DNA of 22,681 nucleotides from Victivallaceae bacterium (GCA_028717165.1 JAQUOK010000009.1:1-22681), one strand, 5' to 3'. Shown: positions 14,895 to 22,681, counted from the first letter of the stretch. Notes: generated by a model not told the origin, from the letters alone. Numbers and translations are program-made.

Positions 14895-14961
14895 TGAAAA
14901 TACGGACTGACACGGACAAAATTAACTCAAAAAACTTAAAACTGTTTAAGGAAGGATTAAG

Positions 14962-15297
14962 ATGATCATCGCAGTACCGGTAGCAAATGAATTGTTGTGC
15001 ATGCATTTCGGGCATTGTCAGAAATTCAGGTTTTTTGAAACGGACGCCGACAGGAAAATCGTCAAGGTTGAGGATAAAGTTCCGCCGCCGCATGAACCGG
15101 GAGTATTGCCGCGCTGGCTGGGAGGACTGAATGTTGATCTGGTAATTGCCGGCGGCATGGGTATGCGGGCGCAACAGCTTTTTGTCCAGGCGGGCGTGGA
15201 AGTGATTACCGGGGCTCCCGGTGCCGACCCGCGGAAAGTGGCGGAGGCTTTTCTTGCCGGTACCCTTGAAACCGGCGATAATGTCTGTGACCATTAA
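14962..15297 (+). CDS. Second NifX/NafY-like protein
   Basis: This 111-residue protein has the same PF02579 fold as the earlier one but is clearly diverged from it. It has the IIAVPVANELLCMHFGHCQKF start with Cys13 and Cys19 and His15/His18, a basic PPPHEPG loop, and the conserved VIAGGMGMRAQQLF segment followed by a GVEVITGA strand. The HFGHCQKF form of the motif is typical of the orange-protein-like branch, and the expected role is binding a metal-sulfur cluster. A strong ribosome site (GAAGGA) precedes the ATG. It lies in the same operon between the fused ATPase and Mrp, 67 bases after the former. Confidence 0.9.
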   Translation: MIIAVPVANELLCMHFGHCQKFRFFETDADRKIVKVEDKVPPPHEPGVLPRWLGGLNVDLVIAGGMGMRAQQLFVQAGVEVITGAPGADPRKVAEAFLAGTLETGDNVCDH

Positions 15298-15303
15298 TTG
15301 GAG

Positions 15304-15380
15304 ACGCCCCTGGGGACAGGGGCGGCTGTAGCGTTAACCCTGAGATAACGATTGGCGTCCCACGGCTGCCCCCAGCCGTG
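15304..15380. repeat. Two-hairpin intergenic repeat, copy 3 (rearranged)
   Basis: Hairpin 1 (CGCCCCTG 15305-15312 with CAGGGGCG 15317-15324) is in the opposite orientation to copies 1 and 2; a 24-base block (15304-15327) is the exact reverse complement of 10688-10711. Hairpin 2 (CACGGCTG 15361-15368 with CAGCCGTG 15373-15380) follows after a longer 36-base spacer and appears in direct orientation. The two hairpins have therefore changed their relative orientation. The element lies inside the NifX-Mrp gap of the operon. Confidence 0.8.
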
Positions 15381-15407
15381 TTTTCAAAATATTTGGGAGT
15401 ATAAAAA

Positions 15408-16250
15408 ATGGCTGAATGTAATAAAAAATGCAGTTCCTGCGAGTCCGCCGGCGCTTGTGACCTGAAACTGAAAAAACGCTTGTCATCTATCAAACACAAG
15501 ATAATGGTGCTTTCAGGCAAAGGCGGAGTCGGCAAAAGTTCGGTATCCGTGAATCTGGCGGTTTCGCTGGCGATGAACGGGATGAAGGTCGGTCTGCTCG
15601 ATATAGATTTCCACGGGCCGAGCGTGCCGACCATGCTGGGGCTGCGGAAAGTAACTTTGAATACGGACGGCGGCGGTGTTATTCCGGCGGAAGTCCATAA
15701 CCTGAAAGTTGTTTCCATCTCCCTGATGCTGGAGAAAGACCAGGACAACGCCATAATCTGGCGCGGCCCGATGAAAGCCGGCGTCCTGAAACAACTGCTG
15801 GAAAATGTGAACTGGGGCGAACTGGATTATCTTATAATGGATTTTCCGCCTGGGACAGGGGACGAGGCCTTAAGCGCATGTCAACTGGTCAGCGACGCTG
15901 ACGGCGGCGTTATTGTCACCACTCCGCAGGAAGTTTCATTGTCCGACTGCAGACGCTGTATTTCGTTTTGCCGGCAGCTCGGCCTGCCCGTACTGGGAGT
16001 ACTGGAGAATATGAGCGGTTTTGTCTGTCCGAACTGCGGTGAAGTCGCTGATATTTTCGGCTGCGGCGGCGGGGAAGATATGGCGAAGTCATATAATGTC
16101 CCGTTTCTGGGCAGGATACCGCTTGACCCGGAATTGCGGGCTTCGTGCGATTCCGGCCATCCGTTCATATATCATTCCCAGCATAAACCGGCGGCTCTGG
16201 CTTTCGCTGAAGCCGTTAATAAACTGATTGCGGAAATAGAAAGTAATTGA
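15408..16250 (+). CDS. mrp: Mrp/NBP35-family Fe-S carrier ATPase
   Basis: This 280-residue P-loop NTPase carries and transfers Fe-S clusters. It has an N-terminal cysteine group (Cys4, Cys8, Cys11, Cys17) close to the Nbp35 N-terminal cluster motif, Walker A SGKGGVGKSS (residues 36-45), the family block DIDFHGPSVPTMLG (65-78), the switch region MDFPPGTGDEAL (144-155) and the bridging-cluster motif CPNC (Cys207, Cys210). The length is normal; there is no fused NifX domain, unlike MrpORP of Desulfovibrio. GGGAG precedes the ATG. It sits between NifX-like and metallo-hydrolase genes, so it probably loads or transfers clusters within this system rather than serving general Fe-S assembly only; that part is inference. 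Confidence 0.94.
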   Translation: MAECNKKCSSCESAGACDLKLKKRLSSIKHKIMVLSGKGGVGKSSVSVNLAVSLAMNGMKVGLLDIDFHGPSVPTMLGLRKVTLNTDGGGVIPAEVHNLKVVSISLMLEKDQDNAIIWRGPMKAGVLKQLLENVNWGELDYLIMDFPPGTGDEALSACQLVSDADGGVIVTTPQEVSLSDCRRCISFCRQLGLPVLGVLENMSGFVCPNCGEVADIFGCGGGEDMAKSYNVPFLGRIPLDPELRASCDSGHPFIYHSQHKPAALAFAEAVNKLIAEIESN

Positions 16251-16266
16251 ACCGGTATAAATACAG

Positions 16267-17085
16267 ATGAATTCATTGAAGATAACTGCTCTGGTTGAGA
16301 ATACCGCCCGCGGACGCGGGATATTGGGAGAACACGGTTTTTCCCTCCTGGTCGAATATGACGGCCGAAAACATCTTTTTGATACGGGGCAGGGGTATGC
16401 TCTGAAACATAATGCCGCGGAGCTGGCGCTTGAACTCGGAAATATTGGCGCAATAATATTGAGTCACGGCCATTACGACCATACGGGCGGCCTGGGAACG
16501 CTTGAAAACGTTGACAGGGCGCCGATATTTACGCATCCGGAGGCGCTGCTGCCGAAATATTCCCGCCATCCCGACGGCAGTGTTCACACGATCGGGATGA
16601 GCTCGGTCGATGCCGCCCGGCGGAATTATGAATTCAACCGGGATTGCCGGGAAATATATAGAGGGTTTTTCCTGACCGGAGAAATTCCCCGGCTTACCGG
16701 CTTTGAGGACACCGGCGGCAGCTTCTTTTCCGATAAGGAATGCCTGAAAGCTGATGAACTGGCCGATGACCAGGCGGCTTTTATCGAAACGCCGAACGGG
16801 CTGGTGGTGCTTTTGGGCTGTGCCCATTCGGGAGTGATCAATACTTTGCGGCATATAGAAAAATTGACCGGCTCCAAGTCGGTTTATGCCGTTATCGGCG
16901 GGATGCACCTGGGTTCGGCTTCGGAAGAGCGTATCCGGGAAACGGTCAATGAGTTGAAAAAATTCTCAGTAAAGAAACTTTATCCCGCGCATTGTACGGG
17001 GTTTTACGCGGCGGCGCGCCTGAGCCGGGAATTTCCGGAAGAGTTCGGGATATGCAATGCGGGAACAGTTATAAAAATAAATTAA
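16267..17085 (+). CDS. Metallo-beta-lactamase-fold hydrolase (COG1237 type)
   Basis: This 272-residue metallo-hydrolase has the metal motif LSHGHYDHTGG (residues 65-75: His67, His69, Asp71, His72), a second His in GCAHSGVINT and a late His in YPAHCTG. It belongs to the branch annotated in archaea as a dihydropterin / beta-ribofuranosylaminobenzene 5'-phosphate synthase relative (COG1237); the substrate in bacteria is unknown. The gene starts 16 bases after mrp and has only a weak ribosome site, which fits operon translation. This family often occurs next to NifX/Mrp/MinD genes in anaerobes, which hints at a role with a pterin or metal cofactor, but that remains a guess. Confidence 0.9.
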   Translation: MNSLKITALVENTARGRGILGEHGFSLLVEYDGRKHLFDTGQGYALKHNAAELALELGNIGAIILSHGHYDHTGGLGTLENVDRAPIFTHPEALLPKYSRHPDGSVHTIGMSSVDAARRNYEFNRDCREIYRGFFLTGEIPRLTGFEDTGGSFFSDKECLKADELADDQAAFIETPNGLVVLLGCAHSGVINTLRHIEKLTGSKSVYAVIGGMHLGSASEERIRETVNELKKFSVKKLYPAHCTGFYAAARLSREFPEEFGICNAGTVIKIN

Positions 17086-17097
17086 AAAGTAATCGCC

Positions 17098-17120
17098 GGC
17101 TTTGCGGAAATTGCAGAGCC
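17098..17120 (+). other. Small hairpin in the gap before the DUF5320 gene
   Basis: GGCTTTGC pairs with GCAGAGCC (one T-G wobble) around a 7-base loop, between the metallo-hydrolase and DUF5320 genes. No T-run follows, so it is not a clear terminator; it may act as an mRNA processing or stability element. Confidence 0.3.
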
Positions 17121-17155
17121 ATAAACAAAAATATCCTTAACCATGGAGGTACACC

Positions 17156-17470
17156 ATGCCGCGAGGAGACGGAACAGGACCGCTGGGCGCAGGGCCGATG
17201 ACCGGCAGGGCCGCTGGCTGCTGTGCAGGTTTCTCAACGCCGGGGTTCGCCGGCTTCGCCGGTTACGGCAGAAGCGGACGCGGAACAGGAATGGGACGGG
17301 CTGTCAGAGGCAGGGGCTTGGGTTTCAGAAACCGTTTTTACGCCCCCGTACCAGTGCAGCCGCCGGAATTCAGCGCTGAACAGGAAAAGGAATATCTCGT
17401 CAACGAGGTGAAAGCTCTTGAGACGGAACTGGAAGCAGTGAAAAAGCGTCTGGACGGGCTTGGCAAATAA
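17156..17470 (+). CDS. DUF5320 domain-containing protein
   Basis: This 104-residue protein carries the DUF5320 start MPRGDGTGPLGAGPMTGRAA, followed by a Gly/Arg/Phe-rich low-complexity stretch (residues 20-66) with a Cys pair (CC at 22-23). The last 30 residues (EQEKEYLVNEVKALETELEA, continuing) form a predicted coiled coil. DUF5320 proteins are small, have no known function and are commonly encoded beside NifX/MinD/Mrp clusters in anaerobes, which matches this position at the end of the operon. GGAGG precedes the ATG. A strong terminator follows. The coil suggests it oligomerises or binds a partner of the complex. Confidence 0.9.
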   Translation: MPRGDGTGPLGAGPMTGRAAGCCAGFSTPGFAGFAGYGRSGRGTGMGRAVRGRGLGFRNRFYAPVPVQPPEFSAEQEKEYLVNEVKALETELEAVKKRLDGLGK

Positions 17471-17491
17471 ACGTTTGCGGATATTCGCCAA

Positions 17492-17524
17492 CAGGGCGCT
17501 TCATGCCGGAAGCGCCCTGCTTTT
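17492..17524 (+). terminator. Rho-independent terminator ending the NifX/MinD/Mrp operon
   Basis: An 11-bp perfect GC-rich stem, CAGGGCGCTTC (17492-17502) with GAAGCGCCCTG (17509-17519), closes a 6-base loop and is followed by C and TTTT. It lies 21 bases past the DUF5320 stop and directly against the stop of the opposing esterase gene. On the minus strand it lacks a T-run, so it mainly serves the plus-strand operon. Confidence 0.9.
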
Positions 17525-19462
17525 CTAATATACTTCCAGTTCCGTGATAAAAATAAATTTAGGGTCGTAAATGACTTTTTCAAGGTGATGATCGGGAAAA
17601 GTCAGTCTTACGTACCTTGTTTGAACGGCGGGAAAACTTATAATCCTGCTTTCCGTTTTTTTCTGCTGAAAAACGGCGCTTCCGACTTTTTTGAAGGTTT
17701 TGCCGTCCATACTCAGCTCTATTTCAACGGTTTTAGTTGAACCGAACGGCGGTACTCCCAGTTTTACCTGTTCTATTTTTTCGGTTTTTTCCAGATCGAC
17801 GGTTACGTGTTTCGGGAATTTATCGGTGTCCTTCGTCGCGAAGCAGCCGGCGGTGGTAACTCCCCAGGAACCGTTGGTCAGGCCGCCGTTCCAGCCCCAA
17901 GGGTTTTTGTCGCTGCAAACATAGGGTTTATCGAGAGCCAGATTGATTTTTTCTTTTATGGTTCGAAAGGGCAGTACCGGCAGCCCGGATCCGGAAACGA
18001 GATTGGGAACGGCCAGGTTATGCCAGGCGTATTCCGCGGAGAGCGGTTCTCTGACTTTTTCCGAACTCAGGACAATTGTTTTCCCCTGAATTTCGGCCTT
18101 TGCCGGATAATATATTTCGTCTTTACCGGCAATCGTAAATTCGGCGGGAGCTTTGCCGTCATTGGTTTTCAGGATGGTATCAAGGTGCTCGAAACTGATA
18201 ATAAGTTTGTCGCCCTCCGTTTTAAAGTCTTTGAAAACCGGACTTCTGAATTCGTTTATTTTTTTGCCGTAATCATTGGCCAGCGCCAGCAGCGCCAGCC
18301 GTTTACCGACCTGATATTTACGGCGGGGATGAATATTCCGGATATTGCCGATGTCGCCGGGAAATACCAGAGCGGAGTTTTTTATTTTTTCAGCGGCCCG
18401 GTATTGTGCTTTCCATAAATCCGTCAGCTTTCTGAAACCGTAATTATACGGCGCTATCTGGACAAAATAAAAGGGAAAATCGCCTTGCCGCCAAACTTTG
18501 CGCCAGCCGTTTATCAGCGCTTGCATCTTATAGAAATAATTTACGCCGTCAGCGATGTTTGCTTCACCCTGATACCAGATGACGCCCCGGATGGCGAAAG
18601 GTACCAGCGGGGCGATCATGCCGCCATACAGACCGGTCGGCGCGTAGTGTGAATTGAGCCTGTGAGCAGGAAACGGCTGCGCCGGGCATTCTATTTCTTT
18701 TTTGTCGGCAAGTTTTTTCCCCGCTTCTGCAGTCCACTTTTTTATCTCCGGCAGGTCTTGCCGCAGTTTACTCTGGAAATCCCTGTTGGCTTCGGCAATT
18801 ATGTTGATGTAATTTCTCAATTGGCTGACCATTGCGAAACCCGTCGGGGACGTCCAGGGTTCGATGCGGGTACCGCTCCAGGCGCTTTCTATCAGCCCCA
18901 CCGGAATTTTCAGTTCCCTGGACAATTCAAGCCCGAAATAATAACCCACAGCTGAAAACCCGGCAACGCTTTGCCGGGAGCATGTCTGCCATTTCGCGTT
19001 AATGCCGCGCCGCGGATAACCGGAAGCCGTACGGGGTATTTTGAGCAGCCGGATCAGCGGATTGTCGGCATCGGCAAGCATTTCTTCGGCCCGTTGCGAA
19101 CGAGAAACCGGCCATTCCATATTCGATTGTCCGCTGCACAGCCAGACTTCCCCGACAAGAATATCCTTGATGACAATTTTGCCGCCGGAATGAGATATCG
19201 TCATATCCGCCGGTTTGGAAGCGGCTTCCATCTTTTGGAATTTCACCAGCCATTTGCCGTCTTTGTAAGCGGTCGCGGTCAGTTTCTGTCCCTTGAATTC
19301 AACGTTGACTTTTTGGCCGGGTTCAGTCCAGCCCCAGACCGGAACGGGTTTTTGCCGCTGGAGAACCATGTGGTCCGAGAATACGTCCGCGACTTTGAAG
19401 CCCTCGCCAAAAAGTATTGAAGCGGAAATAGACAGTACGATAATTGATAAAAACTTTTGCAT
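17525..19462 (-). CDS. Secreted sialate O-acetylesterase with C-terminal discoidin-like domain
   Basis: This 645-residue carbohydrate esterase removes O-acetyl groups from sialic acids or other glycans. A signal peptide (MQKFLSIIVLSISASILF) directs export. It has the SASA-family layout: an N-terminal beta region with DHMVLQRQKPVPVWG (residues 30-44), catalytic Ser113 in CSGQSNMEWP, the VIWYQGEAN block (294-302), and a GDIGNIRNIHPRRKYQVGKR block with His378 as probable catalytic His. A second beta region ends in the typical GLPVLPFRT. From about residue 506 a F5/8-type C (discoidin-like) domain follows (YVCSDKNPWGWNGGLTNGSW and later TRYVRLTFP), probably binding glycan. The gene stands alone and suggests use of host or algal glycans. 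Substrate choice cannot be read from sequence. Confidence 0.92.
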   Translation of the reverse strand: MQKFLSIIVLSISASILFGEGFKVADVFSDHMVLQRQKPVPVWGWTEPGQKVNVEFKGQKLTATAYKDGKWLVKFQKMEAASKPADMTISHSGGKIVIKDILVGEVWLCSGQSNMEWPVSRSQRAEEMLADADNPLIRLLKIPRTASGYPRRGINAKWQTCSRQSVAGFSAVGYYFGLELSRELKIPVGLIESAWSGTRIEPWTSPTGFAMVSQLRNYINIIAEANRDFQSKLRQDLPEIKKWTAEAGKKLADKKEIECPAQPFPAHRLNSHYAPTGLYGGMIAPLVPFAIRGVIWYQGEANIADGVNYFYKMQALINGWRKVWRQGDFPFYFVQIAPYNYGFRKLTDLWKAQYRAAEKIKNSALVFPGDIGNIRNIHPRRKYQVGKRLALLALANDYGKKINEFRSPVFKDFKTEGDKLIISFEHLDTILKTNDGKAPAEFTIAGKDEIYYPAKAEIQGKTIVLSSEKVREPLSAEYAWHNLAVPNLVSGSGLPVLPFRTIKEKINLALDKPYVCSDKNPWGWNGGLTNGSWGVTTAGCFATKDTDKFPKHVTVDLEKTEKIEQVKLGVPPFGSTKTVEIELSMDGKTFKKVGSAVFQQKKTESRIISFPAVQTRYVRLTFPDHHLEKVIYDPKFIFITELEVY

Positions 19463-19639
19463 AAGATAAGCGTCAAGAGTTAAGTGTTAATATCTTAAGA
19501 TCGTTAGCTCCGGCATTATTCAACTTGTTCAACCTTTATCCCCTGCCTTCAGGGAGCGAAAATGACATTGTACGTGATCTGACACTGTTTAAAATAACAA
19601 ATTTCTTGTAAAATCAAGATGTAAACACTGCCGCAACAC

Positions 19640-19668
19640 AATGATCCGGCTGCTTTTTGAGGATCATT
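19640..19668. other. Hairpin overlapping the end of the M16 peptidase gene
   Basis: AATGATCC (19640-19647) pairs with GGATCATT (19661-19668) around 13 bases. It overlaps the peptidase stop codon. A T-rich tail exists only on the plus strand, where there is no gene to terminate. The remaining 19463-19639 gap shows no gene. Confidence 0.3.
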
Positions 19669-22225
19669 TTTCTTTTAACGCCCCGGCGGTTACATAGACG
19701 CCCCTGGCTCCGGTGAAATATTTTTTCAGAACGGCATTGACTTCCCGCAGGTTCAAGTTCCGGATTATTTCGGGAGCGGACCAGGGTTTTTTATAACCGT
19801 TGCCGTAAAACTCCTCAAGCGCCGAGCTGAATAACAAAGTGCTGTTATTGCTCATCAGGGACGCGTAATTAAACAGTACTTTCGCCCGGGCGGAAGAAAA
19901 CTCCTCTTCGCTCAGGCCGCTTTGGGCAAGACGTTTGCGTTCCCGGGTCAGGAGTTTGATTACCTGCGGAACGGATTCACGGCTGGTGCCGGCGTAAAAA
20001 GCGGCGAAACCGGGACAAAGCCCGTTGCCGAACATTGCTCCGGCGCTGTAGGCGAGCCCATTATCTTCGCGGATACTCTTGAACAGTTTCGAGGATAGGC
20101 CGTTGAGCGCCTGCTGGAGGATTTCAAAAGCGAAACGGTCCGAAGACATGTAATCGCAGGTGGGAACAGCGTAAACGACCTTGATCTGTTCGCGGGGCAG
20201 TTCGATTGCAGCTTTGATATTGCGGCCCGGAAACACCGGCGGGGGGGGCAGTTGCCACTTGGCGTCATGGTTCCAGATTACGGCCTGGTCAAGTTTTGCG
20301 GCGACGGCCTGCGCGTCCGCCTCGCTGATATCTCCGGCAATGCCGATAACGGTTCGGGCGGGGTGAAATTGTCTGCGGTAAAATTCCTGCAGATCGTTTA
20401 CGGTAATGCCGCGGACGGATTCCAGGCTGCCGTCGCGGGGGAGGGCATGCGGGTGGCCGCGATAAAGCAGTTCATACATTTTATCGACTGCGGCGCCGCC
20501 GGGGTCCTGGGCCCGGGTTTTGAGTATCTGCAGCGTATTGTGTTGTTCGCGGGCGAACTGTTTGGGCCGGAAGGCTGGTTCCGACAATACGGATTCGAGC
20601 AGTTCTACGGCGGTGCCGATCTTATTTTTCATACAGTTGAGTTTTATATAAAACGTATTGGTGCCGGCGTTTATATCGAGGTCTATGGCGTTGTCGTTTA
20701 CGGCGGCGTTAAATTTTTCTTCGCTGTATTTTTTGGTGCCGGTGGCCAGAAGTTTTGCCGACAGGCGCGAAATTCCGGCGTTTTCAGGGGTTTCCATGAT
20801 ATTGCCGCCGAGCGTTATAAGGCAAATATCGATCAGCGGAAAACTTTTGTCGGGTATGCATATTAGCCCGGCTTTTGATTTCAGAACGGTTTTTTTCGCG
20901 TTTTTTTCTTTTGCTCCCCGTTTTCTGTCCTGTTTCCTGGGAGACTTCTGCGGGGAGATTTGCCTGACGATATTCAGTTGCCTGCTGTCAAAATATTTAT
21001 TCGCGGCCTCAATAATATCGTCTTTGGTAACCTGTTTGAGAAGCTGAATATAATGATCAGCCATTCCGGGGTCGCCGTAAGCCAGCACGGCGTTTCCGAT
21101 AAGTCCGGCTATGGCTTTGTTGGAGCACAGTATTCTGATATAATCGGCGACATGGCGGTTTTTTTCCCGCTCAAGTTCTTCGGCGCTGACGCCTTCCCGG
21201 CAGAAATTGCGCAACTCATCCAGCAGCGTTTTTTCCAGAGTCGGGAGTTTATCCGGGGTGGCGGTCGCGGAAATAGCTGAGACCCCGCTGAAATTGGGAG
21301 CGTAAGTGAAGGCCCCGATATCGATGGCCAGTTCTTTTTCGTTTTCCAGGCTTTTGACCAGCCGGGCGCTTCCGCCCTCTCCCAGGATGGCGGCGATCAG
21401 GTCAAGCGCGGGAATGTCCGGATGAGCGGCCGCCGGGATTCGGACGGCAACCGCGAATCTGGTGAGCGGATCCTCGAAGAAACAGGTGTTTGAACGCCGG
21501 CTCAACTGAACCGGTTCTTCCGGCAGCGGCGGTTCGTAGATATTGCCGTGACGCCAGGAAGACAGGAGTTTGTCGAAGATTTCCAGGGCGCGGGCCGCTT
21601 CGATATCGCCGGAAATTACGAAAAAAATGCGTTCCGGCGAATAACGCCGCTGATAATAACTGTACATCAGGTCACGGCTGACTTCTGCGATCTTTTCGTG
21701 ATAACCGATGATCGGATGGCGTACCGGATGTTTCCGGAAGACGGTTTTCCACAAGTTTTCACCGAGCATATATTCAGGACGGTCGCGCACCATGTCCTGT
21801 TCCCGGAGGATAACGTCTTTCTCCAGCAGGAATTTCGCTTCCGGGAATTCCGGGGAGCTGATCATTTTAGCCAGGATATCTATTCCGGCGAAGGCGTGTT
21901 CGGACGGCAGGTCCAGATAATATACGGTATGATCATACGAAGTGTAAGCGTTGGCGCTGCCGCCCAGGCGGTTGACGGTGTTTGCGGCTTCCTGGCCGGG
22001 ATAACCGTCGCATCCCTGGAACAACATATGTTCGAGGAAATGCGACAGGCCGCAGCCCAGAAAATCCGCTTCGTGGACGCTGCCGGTGGCGACGAAACAC
22101 TGGATGGAAACGGTAGGCGCGTCGTGTTTGGAATTGACGAAAATACGCAGACCGTTATCGAGGGAATAAGTCTTGACGCGGGAAAAATAATCCCCGTTGA
22201 ATTTTCTGCCGGTCTGTCTAGTCAA
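19664..22225 (-). CDS. M16-family zinc metallopeptidase (two-domain, single chain)
   Basis: This 853-residue protein is a full-length pitrilysin/M16 peptidase with both halves in one chain. The N-terminal half has the inverted zinc motif HFLEH (His62, Glu65, His66) and the third ligand Glu142 in ILREQDMVRDRPE. The C-terminal half lacks the zinc motif, as expected, but keeps the DNGLAYSAGA segment of the substrate-binding Arg/Tyr region. A Lys-rich linker (SPRKQDRKRGAKEKNAKK) joins the halves. No signal peptide is visible, so a cytoplasmic peptide-degrading role is likely. The only workable start is TTG at 22225, which overlaps the end of the preceding Minf_1886-family gene by 8 bases, with AAAGG 9 bases upstream. 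Translation is therefore probably coupled to that gene. Confidence 0.93.
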   Translation of the reverse strand: MTRQTGRKFNGDYFSRVKTYSLDNGLRIFVNSKHDAPTVSIQCFVATGSVHEADFLGCGLSHFLEHMLFQGCDGYPGQEAANTVNRLGGSANAYTSYDHTVYYLDLPSEHAFAGIDILAKMISSPEFPEAKFLLEKDVILREQDMVRDRPEYMLGENLWKTVFRKHPVRHPIIGYHEKIAEVSRDLMYSYYQRRYSPERIFFVISGDIEAARALEIFDKLLSSWRHGNIYEPPLPEEPVQLSRRSNTCFFEDPLTRFAVAVRIPAAAHPDIPALDLIAAILGEGGSARLVKSLENEKELAIDIGAFTYAPNFSGVSAISATATPDKLPTLEKTLLDELRNFCREGVSAEELEREKNRHVADYIRILCSNKAIAGLIGNAVLAYGDPGMADHYIQLLKQVTKDDIIEAANKYFDSRQLNIVRQISPQKSPRKQDRKRGAKEKNAKKTVLKSKAGLICIPDKSFPLIDICLITLGGNIMETPENAGISRLSAKLLATGTKKYSEEKFNAAVNDNAIDLDINAGTNTFYIKLNCMKNKIGTAVELLESVLSEPAFRPKQFAREQHNTLQILKTRAQDPGGAAVDKMYELLYRGHPHALPRDGSLESVRGITVNDLQEFYRRQFHPARTVIGIAGDISEADAQAVAAKLDQAVIWNHDAKWQLPPPPVFPGRNIKAAIELPREQIKVVYAVPTCDYMSSDRFAFEILQQALNGLSSKLFKSIREDNGLAYSAGAMFGNGLCPGFAAFYAGTSRESVPQVIKLLTRERKRLAQSGLSEEEFSSARAKVLFNYASLMSNNSTLLFSSALEEFYGNGYKKPWSAPEIIRNLNLREVNAVLKKYFTGARGVYVTAGALKEK

Positions 22226-22619
22226 TTTTCGGAACCTTTATTTTGCGTCCGTCGGGCACGGCCGGGGCGGAGTGCGCCGGTTTAAACAAATCGAAATCGG
22301 TGTTGAAATCCTGGATCGAGTCTTCCGGGCTTGCTCCCAGTACCTTCTTTTCTATCAGCGCAAATACGATGTTGCCGATATCGGAAGCGCTGCGTATGCC
22401 CCAGGACTTAAAAATATCTTCATAGAAGATACTGTATTCCTGCATGGCGAATTCCGAAATCCCCGCAAGAAGTTCTCCGGCGCCGACATGGCCGCCGCTT
22501 TCGCTTTTCGCAACCGTATACTGAACGGCGGCGTTGACGAATTTATAGGCGTCTTTGTGATAGCGTTTTTCCCGGTTGACTATTGAGTCGATTATTTTTT
22601 GCAGTTCGTCATTCAGCAT
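22218..22619 (-). CDS. Minf_1886 family protein (Verrucomicrobia/Planctomycetes-type)
   Basis: This 133-residue protein matches the Minf_1886 / TIGR04138 family, a small cytoplasmic protein of unknown function found mostly in the PVC group. Diagnostic parts are RYHKDAYKFVNAAVQYT (residues 19-35), GHVGAGELLAGISEFAMQEY (43-62), the WGIRSASDIGNIVFALIE segment (73-90) and the following EDSIQDF (98-104). The length is typical. A divergent C-terminal tail (about residues 112-133) is rich in Pro and Lys. The ATG at 22619 has no obvious ribosome site. It overlaps the M16 peptidase gene by 8 bases, which suggests one operon. This is the best taxonomic marker in the window. Confidence 0.9.
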   Translation of the reverse strand: MLNDELQKIIDSIVNREKRYHKDAYKFVNAAVQYTVAKSESGGHVGAGELLAGISEFAMQEYSIFYEDIFKSWGIRSASDIGNIVFALIEKKVLGASPEDSIQDFNTDFDLFKPAHSAPAVPDGRKIKVPKID

Positions 22620-22681
22620 AGTTAGATGAAAATTGTTAAAGTTTACGTTTATTTCAGAATTACTATAACTGATGCGCGGGC

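Noticed and set aside
12724..15297. Nitrogenase cofactor (nif) cluster
   Set aside because: Only NifX-fold proteins are present, without nifH, nifD, nifK, nifE, nifN or nifB, and the MinD/Mrp context fits an orange-protein-like system better.
19640..19668. Hairpin considered as terminator of the M16 peptidase gene
   Set aside because: The T-rich tail is on the wrong strand and the stem overlaps the stop codon.
21548..22285. Long plus-strand frame opposite the M16 peptidase
   Set aside because: It is antisense to the zinc-motif half of a complete peptidase gene and shows no domain of its own.

Overview
The window looks like part of the chromosome of an anaerobic bacterium of the PVC superphylum, probably near Lentisphaerota or Kiritimatiellota. 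The strongest marker is the last gene, which matches the Minf_1886 family (TIGR04138), known from Verrucomicrobia, Planctomycetes and relatives. Supporting signs are a set of oxygen-sensitive Fe-S and MinD-type ATPases, several genes with signal peptides or membrane anchors, a sialate O-acetylesterase, and AraC regulators beside small catabolic genes. The phylum-level placement is inference. There are no rRNA, tRNA, phage or CRISPR features.

Left part (1-7.9 kb): an exported protein of unknown function; an orphan AmrB/Memo-family protein; an AraC regulator divergent from an enolase-superfamily enzyme (MenC / N-acylamino acid racemase type); a second AraC regulator divergent from a URO-D-family protein; and the tRNA methylthiotransferase MtaB. 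The layout suggests two regulator-target pairs placed back to back.

Middle part (7.9-12.0 kb): three single-anchor TadE/TadG-like envelope proteins without the rest of a Tad pilus machine, closed by a strong bidirectional terminator. A lysine-rich exported helical protein follows on the other strand. Copies of a two-hairpin intergenic repeat lie in front of this block and inside it.

Core of interest (12.0-17.5 kb): an apparent operon behind a textbook sigma-70-type promoter that carries a palindrome at the start site. It encodes a DUF134 regulator, a NifX-like protein, a 603-residue protein made of two fused MinD/ferredoxin ATPases, a second NifX-like protein, an NBP35/Mrp ATPase, a metallo-beta-lactamase-fold hydrolase and a DUF5320 protein, and it ends at a strong terminator. 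The gene set resembles the orange-protein (ORP) complex locus of Desulfovibrio. It is probably a variant of that anaerobe-specific metal-cluster / MinD-ATPase system, here with the two ATPases fused and DUF134 as the likely regulator.

Right part (17.5-22.7 kb, minus strand): a secreted sialate O-acetylesterase with a C-terminal discoidin-like domain, then a two-domain M16 zinc peptidase apparently coupled in translation to the Minf_1886-family gene.
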